From the NCBI GenBank assembly GCA_029976075.1, contig JARKNW010000004.1, positions 1 through 56,483 on the forward strand: DNA of 56,483 bases. Direction: 5' to 3'. Below are positions 44,541 to 51,620 of this stretch, piece after piece. Positions within the stretch are counted from its first letter, which is position 1, and the number at the start of each line of letters is the position of its first letter. Position numbers and translations under genes: made by a program. The notes under the pieces were generated by a model. It ran no database searches. It was not told the DNA's origin and worked only from the letters and a program-made list of their open reading frames with translations. This DNA is from Pleomorphomonas sp. GTDB lineage: Bacteria; Pseudomonadota; Alphaproteobacteria; Rhizobiales; Pleomorphomonadaceae.

Positions 44541-45710
44541 ATGTCTTTCGATGTTCGAGATACGCCTCAAATGCGGGCCACCATTCGCCGTTTCCAATCG
44601 ACAAGCACAGATTCCCGTACCGCCGTGCGGGAATTTCGCGATGGCGTATGGCAGGCCGACATGGCCCTGGTACTGTTCTTCTGTTCCAGCGCATTTGAAC
44701 TCGACGATGTGGCCGACGAGATGGCTCGCCAGTTTCCCGGCGTGCAGGTTTTTGGCTGCACCACGGCCGGCGAAATCGGCCCCGAGGGCTATCTCAACTA
44801 CAGCCTCAGCGGGGTCAGCCTGCCTGGAGACACGTTCGCAGCCGTCGGCCACCTCGTTCCCGACCTGCAGCAGTTCAAGCTCTCATCGGCTCGCGCCCTT
44901 GTGCAGTCTCAACTGACGGAACTCGACGGCAAGACATCATCTTGCCCCGAACTCACCAACAGGTTCGCGCTGTCGCTGATCGACGGCCTGTCCATCCGCG
45001 AGGAACTGGTCTCTCGTGCCTTTCAGGCTGCACTCGATGATATCTGCCTGGTGGGTGGATCGGCGGGTGACGATCTCAACTTCCGTCGCACCCATGTCTA
45101 TGCCGACGGTCGTTTTCAGCATGACGCGGCGGCGGTGATCATAGTCGCTACCTCACGACCGTTCCGAGCCTTGAAGATCCAGAACTTCGCGCCAATGGAA
45201 GAGCGCCTCGTCGTGACGGCGGCCGACCCCAACCGCAGGCTGGTACAAGAGATCAACGGGCTTCCCGCAGCGGTGGAGTATGCCCGGGTAATCGACGCCC
45301 CGCCGAAGAGTCTGGGGCCCACCAGGTTTGCCGAAACGCCAATCGTCGTTCTGCTGGCCGGCACCTATTACGTCCGTTCCGTACAGTCCGCCCATCCGGA
45401 CGGCAGCCTCACGTTCTACTGCGCCATCGACGAGGGGATGGTGTTCCGTGTCGCCTGCATGACGGACATCCTTGCCAACCTCAACGCATCGCTCGAAGAA
45501 ATACACGGCAGCATAGGGCGACCAGACTTGATCATTGGGTTCGACTGCATCCTGAGGAAGCTCAATATCTCCAGTAAATCCTTAACCAGGGACATCGAGA
45601 GCATATTGGACGAGAATAATGTTATCGGCTTTTCCTGCTATGGGGAGCAATACAACGGCATTCACGTCAACCATACTCTGACCGGCGTTGCGATCGGAGA
45701 TCTGCCTTGA
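44541..45710 (+). CDS. FIST-domain sensor protein
   Basis: A 389-residue soluble protein made of FIST_N (about 35-225) and FIST_C (about 230-370) domains. The N-terminal domain has ALVLFFCSSAF and GCTTAGEIGPEGY, which are typical. FIST domains are proposed small-ligand sensors and are found with signalling enzymes. The next gene, 72 bases downstream on the same strand, is a PAS-GGDEF cyclase, so the FIST protein may feed a ligand signal into c-di-GMP synthesis. Ligand unknown. Confidence 0.88.
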   Translation: MSFDVRDTPQMRATIRRFQSTSTDSRTAVREFRDGVWQADMALVLFFCSSAFELDDVADEMARQFPGVQVFGCTTAGEIGPEGYLNYSLSGVSLPGDTFAAVGHLVPDLQQFKLSSARALVQSQLTELDGKTSSCPELTNRFALSLIDGLSIREELVSRAFQAALDDICLVGGSAGDDLNFRRTHVYADGRFQHDAAAVIIVATSRPFRALKIQNFAPMEERLVVTAADPNRRLVQEINGLPAAVEYARVIDAPPKSLGPTRFAETPIVVLLAGTYYVRSVQSAHPDGSLTFYCAIDEGMVFRVACMTDILANLNASLEEIHGSIGRPDLIIGFDCILRKLNISSKSLTRDIESILDENNVIGFSCYGEQYNGIHVNHTLTGVAIGDLP

Positions 45711-45782
45711 GCAAGTTCGACAAGATGAGGCGCGACTCTCCTTTGAGCCTCGCTTTCAGGAAACTCTCCAGGGAACAAGAGG

Positions 45783-46988
45783 ATGGCTGAGCGTCGACCT
45801 TTCGGAGCCGACTCCGATCCCAAGCTTTTGTTGGGCGAGATTGCCCGGCAAAACAAGGTCATCAACGCATTGATGAACCGGCTGGAGCGCAATGCCGCCG
45901 GCGACTATCGTACCGAGTTCGATGAACTGCAAACCGCGGTAGTTCTGAAGGGCGAAGTGCGTCGTCGCACCGCCGCGCTGGAAAGCGCTCTGCGAGACAA
46001 CGAGCTGATGACGCGGCAATTGCGCGAGTCCGAGTTCAAGCTCCTCAGCGTCGTCAACCAGCCGCTGGTTGGCATCTCCACCTCCGAGGAGGGACGGTTC
46101 ACCTTCGCCAACCAGAAGCTTGCGGACATCTTCGGCTATGAAGTGAACGAACTGATCGGGCGCGACGTTCTCACCCTGGTGGCGGAGTGCGACCGGTCGA
46201 TGGTGGCCGAGCAGATGCGACAGCGGCTGTCCGGCGAGGTGCCAGTTGCCGGCTATACCTTCCGTGGCCTGCGCAAGGACGGCGTGGAGATCGACGTCGA
46301 ACTCCATGGCAGTGTCCATAATCCCGGCAAGAAGCCAACGGCTGTTACCATCATGCTGGATGTCAGCCAACGCAGGCAGGCTGAACGGCGCGCCGAGGAG
46401 CTGCACGCCCTGCTGCGCGAGCAATCGGTTCGCGATGCGCTGACAGGCCTCTACAACCGGCGCTATCTCGACGTGGCGCTGGAAGAAGAGTGCAAGCGGG
46501 CGCGAGAGGCCGGCGACGTGTTCAGCATCGTCATGTGCGACATCGATCATTTCAAGACGATCAATGACAAGCACGGGCATCAGGTGGGAGATGATGTGCT
46601 TGCCATCATCGCAGCGCTGATTGGCAAGCGCTGTGGCCCGAGCGATCTCGCGGCTCGCTATGGCGGCGAGGAGTTTCTTGTCGTGCTGCCCGGCCAGGCC
46701 AGCGCAACGGCAGCTGTCTGGGCCAACGAACTGCGCAAGGAACTGCAGGCACAAATCATGAAGCCGCAGGCCAAAGCCTTCAAGATGACTGCATCTTTTG
46801 GAGTCGCGTCGTTTCCCGAGCAAGGCTGCTGCTGCAACGATGTCATCAGCTTCGCCGATCGGGCGCTCTACGCTGCCAAACGCGGCGGTCGCAACCAAGT
46901 CCGCATCGCCGAAGCGCCGCGAATGCCCGGCGGCGTCCCTCCATCGTCGGATCCTGCTCTTTCAGTTACAGCCGGTATGCGACGCTGA
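45783..46988 (+). CDS. PAS-GGDEF diguanylate cyclase
   Basis: A 401-residue soluble protein. A predicted coiled coil (about 15-90, including LQTAVVLKGEVRRRTAALESA) is followed by a PAS domain (about 85-205) and a GGDEF domain (about 220-380) with DALTGLYNRRYLD and the active site GGEEF at 294-298. The upstream RxxD inhibitory site is degenerate (GPSD). Makes c-di-GMP from two GTP. It probably forms a two-gene unit with the FIST gene. An AGAGG precedes the ATG. Confidence 0.9.
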   Translation: MAERRPFGADSDPKLLLGEIARQNKVINALMNRLERNAAGDYRTEFDELQTAVVLKGEVRRRTAALESALRDNELMTRQLRESEFKLLSVVNQPLVGISTSEEGRFTFANQKLADIFGYEVNELIGRDVLTLVAECDRSMVAEQMRQRLSGEVPVAGYTFRGLRKDGVEIDVELHGSVHNPGKKPTAVTIMLDVSQRRQAERRAEELHALLREQSVRDALTGLYNRRYLDVALEEECKRAREAGDVFSIVMCDIDHFKTINDKHGHQVGDDVLAIIAALIGKRCGPSDLAARYGGEEFLVVLPGQASATAAVWANELRKELQAQIMKPQAKAFKMTASFGVASFPEQGCCCNDVISFADRALYAAKRGGRNQVRIAEAPRMPGGVPPSSDPALSVTAGMRR

Positions 46989-47039
46989 GAGCGGAGGGGT
47001 GGAAAGGGGCACTGTCTCTGGACAGTGCTCTACCCGCTC
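46989..47039. other. Strong intergenic hairpin beside the tRNA
   Basis: GCACTGTC (47009-47016) pairs perfectly with GACAGTGC (47021-47028) across a four-base loop, and GAGCGG (46989-46994) pairs with CCGCTC (47034-47039) outside it. It lies between the cyclase stop and the convergent tRNA 3' end. It could terminate both transcripts, though neither side has a T tract. Confidence 0.45.
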
Positions 47040-47077
47040 GCCGTCGCGCCTCAGGATCTGCCAACGAGAAGATGGAG

Positions 47078-47153
47078 TGGTGGGCCCGGCAGGACTCGAA
47101 CCTGCAACCAGACCGTTATGAGCGGCCGGCTCTAACCATTGAGCTACAGGCCC
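47078..47153 (-). tRNA. tRNA-Ile(CAU), the lysidine-modified isoleucine tRNA
   Basis: A 76-base cloverleaf including an encoded CCA (47078-47080). The acceptor stem is GGGCCTG with CGGGCCC, the D-arm has TAGCTCAATGGTTAGAGC, and the T-arm has GGTTCGAGTCC. The anticodon loop CTCATAA gives anticodon CAT. The loop and overall sequence match tRNA-Ile2 of other bacteria rather than a methionine tRNA, so after TilS lysidine modification it should read AUA codons. It sits at the sharp change from GC-rich backbone to the lower-GC glycan cluster. Confidence 0.92.
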
Positions 47154-47577
47154 ATCAAAGACATTACCGATCACCAGACAAGTAGCACCGTCTTGGGATT
47201 CAGCTCCGTTCAAGGGCGCCTGTTTCTGCCATCCCCAGGAAACGGAATCAAGGCGCTTCGTCCGGGAAAAGAACGATGGTGGCGGCAGACCCTAAAACCC
47301 TCTTTCGATGGGCTGCCATGGGCAGAGTATCAACCCGTCAATGCTACTGCAGGCAAACCGGCGGAATGTGACGAGCCATACACCCGGCTGATTGGCGATA
47401 TTTACTTGTGCGTTGCGAAGAGCTACGCCCACAGGTAACAACGGTTCGAAGCTATGCAGTGCCAATGCCTCGATCACGTTTTGAGTCTGGAACTGCCTAT
47501 CGTCAAGGAAGCGAAGCTCTCCGATGCCTGTCTGCATCGAAAGGGTTCACGGTGTCTCGATCGCGGGTTCGACAATG
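47154..47577. other. Non-coding gap at the edge of the glycan cluster
   Basis: About 420 bases between the tRNA and the first glycosyltransferase. Short open frames (for example 47139-47438) lack a ribosome site or recognisable product. I see no integrase, no tRNA-fragment repeat and no IS end. It should hold the tRNA promoter (leftward) and that of the glycosyltransferase (rightward). Confidence 0.4.
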
Positions 47578-48306
47578 GTGTCTATGGATGTCTGCATAGT
47601 TTCGGCCCGCCGACCTCAGCTATTGTCCATCACAGTCGACAGTTTCAAGGAAACCGTCTTTTCAAACTTCGTTATACAGAACGTCTACGTGAATGTAGAT
47701 CCCGTATTCGGGAGCGAAGAAGACCATGAAGCTGTCGTCTCCCTAATTCGGAAGCAGTTTCCTACTGCGACCATTTTTGAGCCCGAAGCTCCCGGGTTTG
47801 GAGCTGCGGTGAAGCGTCTGTGGTCGGCAACAACAGCAGATTACGTTTTTCATCTCGAAGATGACTGGATTACCCTCCGGAGGGTCGGTGAGGAGATATT
47901 GCGTCCCTTTGATGACTCCCGCATACAGCAGGTGTCCTTCCACACTGCAGACCAGAACTGGGACGTTGTGGTGAAAGGTCACATCCACGCCAAGCGTGAC
48001 TATTTCCGGCCGTTCGGGATCAAGCTTCCTTTCTATCGTACCGTTCCGAAGTTCACGACATCCCCATCCATACTCAGGGGAGGCTTTGCCAGATCCGCCG
48101 CGGCTCTCATGAACCCGGCGCATGACCCGGAAAAGCAGTTCTACTCCTCCGTCAACATTGGTTTGGAAAAACTGGCTCGCCCCTTCCGGAACTTCATATT
48201 CTCGCCAGAGGGAACCCCTGTTATAAGGGATATCGGCAGAGAGTGGCGAGAAGCCCAAGGAATTCGAAAGATCATCACAAACGCGACCTCGACTTGGTCC
48301 GTTTAA
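47578..48306 (+). CDS. Glycosyltransferase, GT2-like
   Basis: A probable cytoplasmic sugar transferase of about 242 residues. DVCIVSARRPQLLSITVDSF at the N-terminus and the acidic HLEDDW stretch near residue 102 fit a GT-A fold with a metal-binding DxD-type motif. The donor and acceptor are unknown. Three starts are possible (47524, 47578, 47587) and none has a strong ribosome site; 47578 is chosen because the core fold begins just after it. Base composition is lower in GC than the genes left of the tRNA. Confidence 0.65.
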   Translation: MSMDVCIVSARRPQLLSITVDSFKETVFSNFVIQNVYVNVDPVFGSEEDHEAVVSLIRKQFPTATIFEPEAPGFGAAVKRLWSATTADYVFHLEDDWITLRRVGEEILRPFDDSRIQQVSFHTADQNWDVVVKGHIHAKRDYFRPFGIKLPFYRTVPKFTTSPSILRGGFARSAAALMNPAHDPEKQFYSSVNIGLEKLARPFRNFIFSPEGTPVIRDIGREWREAQGIRKIITNATSTWSV

Positions 48307-48335
48307 AACGATGAGGGTTTACGAGTTACATTGGC

Positions 48336-48614
48336 CTGTCTTCTTAGGCTCCATTCCGTGCAATATTGGCATAGCGAGTAAGCAACATGGATGCCTGGGA
48401 GAAAGTGGTGCGTCAGCGCTTGAACGTTCTGGAACTGGCCGAGCGACTGGATAGCGCAGAGGAGCCTGGCGTCATCGTGGCATGGACAGGACGTGCTTAT
48501 ACGAATGGGAGAGCCGGTTCCAGCTCGAAGGCCTCGCGACCTGAAGGACTCGCGGACTATACCAAATCCATCAAAAGATTCCGGAGCTCAGGTAAGCCGG
48601 ACTTCCGGGCCTGA
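48336..48614 (+). pseudogene. IS481-like transposase remnant, left copy
   Basis: The frame from 48387 begins MDAWEKVVRQRLNVLELAER, the start of a known IS481-family transposase. It then loses frame: after the LAER segment the expected GMDRT-YEW-RFQ-EGL stretch continues in another frame (about 48482-48540), followed by a stop. Most of the transposase, including the DDE core, is missing. The 50 bases before the start also match those before the right copy at 56236. Non-functional. Confidence 0.75.
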
Positions 48615-48784
48615 GAGATCATTTTTCGATCCAATCCATCAAATGCCGGGACTAAAAAACTAACCAACGTGATGTAGTCTCGCTTCGCAGGATTGACCAA
48701 TAGGCATCGAGCCTGCTCATTTGCCTATCGCAAGAGGCTCTGATATGAGAGGGGCACCGAGGTTAAAAGTCGACTGTTTGCCAC

Positions 48785-49819
48785 ATGAACATCTATACGA
48801 CGTATTTCGACAGTAATTACTTTGTTCGTGGTGTAACTGTCATCGACTCCTTGATCGAGCATACACCAGGGCCTTACCGAATTTGCGTCATTGCGCTCGA
48901 TGCTGACTGTGCTCAGAATCTTCCGCGTTACTTTTCCCACCTACCCGCGGGCGTAGAGCTTTCAGTCCTGCATCTTAGTGATTTGGAAGCTCGATATCCC
49001 GAGCTCGCTGTCGCGAAGCAGAACCGCTCTCGGACTGAATACATTTTCACATTAACGCCTTTCGTTTGCCTCAACGCTCTTGATCAAGCTGGTTCTGGAG
49101 AATTTGCGGTCTACTTCGACGCAGACATGCTGTTCTTCGCCGACGCCAACCTGGCCCTTACTGAGGTCGGTAGTTACGATGCAGCAATAACCGGACATAG
49201 ATTTCCAGAGTATAACAAGCACCTGGAAGCTTATGGGCTTTATAATGTTGGATGGATGGCTTTCCGCAGCAGCTATAACACCAAAACCTTGCTCAACCTT
49301 TATCGGGAGCAATGCATTAACTCGTGCGGCCTTGAGCCAACTGACACCACTTTTGGCGACCAAAAGTACCTGGATAGTTGGCCGGAATCTCCATTCAACG
49401 TCAAAGTACTAACCCATCTAGGAGTTAATACAGCCCCTTGGAATGCCATGAACTATGTCTACTCTGGCCCACCGGCCTCTCCCAACGTAGACAATCATCC
49501 ATTGATCATATTTCATTTTCACAGACTTAGAAAACTATATGCGACCGTTTACGAAGCACACTATGAGGGCTACGGCGCAATACCTGAAGCATTGCTACCC
49601 ATATATGCCTTTTATCTGGACAAGCTGTCTCAATCGGAAACCAGAGTAAAGACGCTGGACATTTCGGTTGAACGTAGCCTGCATGTAGGATCGTGTGCCC
49701 CAAAACGTCGATTTTCTCGCCTGCGGAAAGCTGCTCATCAAATATCCGCAGGAACGCGGGTGCTGTTCAAAAGAGGGCACCAGCTTTCACTGGTCCGGAG
49801 TCTGATTTATGTCCGATAG
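48785..49819 (+). CDS. Glycosyltransferase, GT8-like
   Basis: A 344-residue protein. It opens MNIYTTYFDSNYFVRGVTVIDSL, like GT8/nucleotide-diphospho-sugar transferases, and has the metal-binding YFDADMLFF near residues 116-124 and GDQKYLD in the second half. It is expected to add a sugar from an NDP donor to a glycan in the cytoplasm; the sugar is not predictable. It overlaps the next gene by 11 bases, so it belongs to the same operon as the sugar aminotransferase. Confidence 0.8.
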   Translation: MNIYTTYFDSNYFVRGVTVIDSLIEHTPGPYRICVIALDADCAQNLPRYFSHLPAGVELSVLHLSDLEARYPELAVAKQNRSRTEYIFTLTPFVCLNALDQAGSGEFAVYFDADMLFFADANLALTEVGSYDAAITGHRFPEYNKHLEAYGLYNVGWMAFRSSYNTKTLLNLYREQCINSCGLEPTDTTFGDQKYLDSWPESPFNVKVLTHLGVNTAPWNAMNYVYSGPPASPNVDNHPLIIFHFHRLRKLYATVYEAHYEGYGAIPEALLPIYAFYLDKLSQSETRVKTLDISVERSLHVGSCAPKRRFSRLRKAAHQISAGTRVLFKRGHQLSLVRSLIYVR

Positions 49820-50942
49820 TCGTCCTTCCGTTGAGGTTCCGTTTGCTTACCCAGGCGGAGAAAATGAGGTTCTCGCGGAAGAGATAAGCGCAGCAATCAA
49901 TGGCGTCATAGCTTCCGGGCACTATATTCTCGGACCGGAGGTGGCATCCTTTGAAAAGGCACTCGCTTCTTATTCAAATGCATACGCAAGTGTGGGAGTA
50001 GCTTCAGGCACAGATGCCTTGGTATTGGCGCTTCTCGCGGCGGGTATTGGGCCCGGAATGGAGGTCATTACCGCCTCTTTCACGGCCGGGCCGACGGTAG
50101 CAGCCATAAACATGATCGGGGCCGTACCTGTTTTGGTAGATATCGAGGAAGCGACTTTCGGTATAGACCCCGAAGCCGTCGAGACCGCAGTCTCGGATAA
50201 GACACGAGCAATTATCGCGGTGCATCTTTATGGACATCCAGCAGCACTAGGCCAGTTGAGAGCTATCGCCCACCATCATGGACTCACACTGATTGAGGAC
50301 TGCGCCCAAGCTATCGGTGCCCGGCATGAGCTGGGGCCAGTCGGCTCAATCGGAGATTTTGGCTGCTTTAGTTTCTACCCCACAAAGAATTTGGGGGCTA
50401 TCGGCGATGGTGGCGCAGTTTGCGTTGCTGGTTTGGACACACTTACCAAGGTACGTGCACTACGAGCCTATGGCTGGTTAAGAAAGCCCCAGTACGCGGA
50501 TCTGACAGACGGTCGCTGTTCGCGCCTGGATGAACTGCAAGCCGCCATCCTAACCGTCAAATTTAGACACCTAGAAAGCTGGACAGAAGCCCGCCGGACT
50601 GCCGCAGCTCGCTACAAGGCAGGTCTGGAAGATCTACCGGTCTTGCTGCCATATGAGTTGCCTAATTGCCGTCACGTCTATCACGTTTATGTCATACGCA
50701 CCGACCGACGGGAGGCATTACAAGGATACCTGAGTAACCGCGGTATTCGTACCGCACTTCATTACCCCTATCCGGTACATCAACAGCCGGGACTCGCCTA
50801 TTCTGCCCGCATAGCCTCTTCGATGGAAAAGACCGAAAGGCTGACGGGCGAGATTCTCAGCTTGCCAATGTTCTCGACCATATCGGATCGACAAACCAGC
50901 CAAGTCATAGAAGCAATACGGAGCTTTTTCAAAAATGGCTGA
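49809..50942 (+). CDS. Sugar-nucleotide aminotransferase, FdtB/QdtB-like (DegT/DnrJ/EryC1)
   Basis: A 377-residue PLP enzyme. VEVPFAYPGGENE opens the protein, GVASGTDALVLAL binds PLP phosphate, and the Schiff-base Lys193 lies in FSFYPTKNLGAIGDGG. With the adjacent FdtA-like ketoisomerase it most likely makes dTDP-3-amino-3,6-dideoxy-hexose (Fuc3N or Qui3N) for a surface glycan. The choice between galacto and gluco products depends on the ketoisomerase and cannot be read here. It overlaps the ketoisomerase gene by eight bases. No rmlA/rmlB in the window. Confidence 0.88.
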   Translation: MSDSRPSVEVPFAYPGGENEVLAEEISAAINGVIASGHYILGPEVASFEKALASYSNAYASVGVASGTDALVLALLAAGIGPGMEVITASFTAGPTVAAINMIGAVPVLVDIEEATFGIDPEAVETAVSDKTRAIIAVHLYGHPAALGQLRAIAHHHGLTLIEDCAQAIGARHELGPVGSIGDFGCFSFYPTKNLGAIGDGGAVCVAGLDTLTKVRALRAYGWLRKPQYADLTDGRCSRLDELQAAILTVKFRHLESWTEARRTAAARYKAGLEDLPVLLPYELPNCRHVYHVYVIRTDRREALQGYLSNRGIRTALHYPYPVHQQPGLAYSARIASSMEKTERLTGEILSLPMFSTISDRQTSQVIEAIRSFFKNG

Positions 50943-51378
50943 CTCCCTTCCCTCGATCGGCGATCTTGAGGTCGTGTCCGCCCCTGGATTCCGTGACGCC
51001 AGAGGCGTACTTTTTCCACTTGAGGTACAAAACATCGTACCGTTTTCAATTATGCGTCTTTTCTGGATAACAGATGTGCCGGCTGGGACAAGACGAGGCG
51101 CCCACGCTCATAAGGCCGCCTCCCAGTTCTACATCTGCTGTAAAGGAAAGGTCGATGTGGAAGTCTGGGATGGGAAAGACAGGGCCAATTTTGTTCTAAA
51201 TACTGGCGAAACAATTCATATCCCTCCCATGCTATTTTCGACCGAGTTTTTTTCGGCCCCAGATAATGTTCTCTTGGTGGCTTCCGACCGCTTATATGAT
51301 AAGGACGACTATTTACATACACCGGATGCCTACATGAAGTATTTGGCAGAACTACACCATCATCGACTATGCCCATAA
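50935..51378 (+). CDS. dTDP-4-keto-6-deoxyglucose 3,4-ketoisomerase (FdtA/QdtA/WxcM-like)
   Basis: A 147-residue cupin. It has RGVLFPLEVQNIVPFSIMR and the signature RRGAHAHKAASQFYICCKG with catalytic His residues, then IHIPPMLFS. It converts dTDP-4-keto-6-deoxyglucose to the 3-keto sugar that the preceding aminotransferase uses. Length and motifs match FdtA/QdtA. The translational overlap with the aminotransferase supports a shared pathway. A 240-base gap with no supported gene follows. Confidence 0.88.
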   Translation: MADSLPSIGDLEVVSAPGFRDARGVLFPLEVQNIVPFSIMRLFWITDVPAGTRRGAHAHKAASQFYICCKGKVDVEVWDGKDRANFVLNTGETIHIPPMLFSTEFFSAPDNVLLVASDRLYDKDDYLHTPDAYMKYLAELHHHRLCP

Positions 51379-51620
51379 TCTCGTTCAGGAGATAATTGGA
51401 ATGGAAGGACCTCGGCAGACGGCCGAGCTAACATTTTGATCGAGAAAATCACCTTTCGCTTGCTCGTTGTGAGACAGAGGCAAGTCGATTACTTTCGTGT
51501 TGGAAAACCCACGAGAGTAGGTGGAACGCCCGGAGCGTTTGCAATGGCTGCTAAACTGGGCTGCCGTGCAGCGCGTTACCCTAAGTAGAAACTCGTGCGC
51601 TGATAGGATTGAGCTGGTCT

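Noticed and set aside
47078..47153. tRNA-Ile(CAU) as a phage-type attachment site
   Set aside because: No integrase gene and no repeated tRNA 3' end was found in the window, and the low-GC cluster lies on the 5' side of the tRNA, not the usual 3' side.
47139..47438. Open frame starting inside the tRNA gene
   Set aside because: It begins within the tRNA and has no ribosome site or recognisable product.
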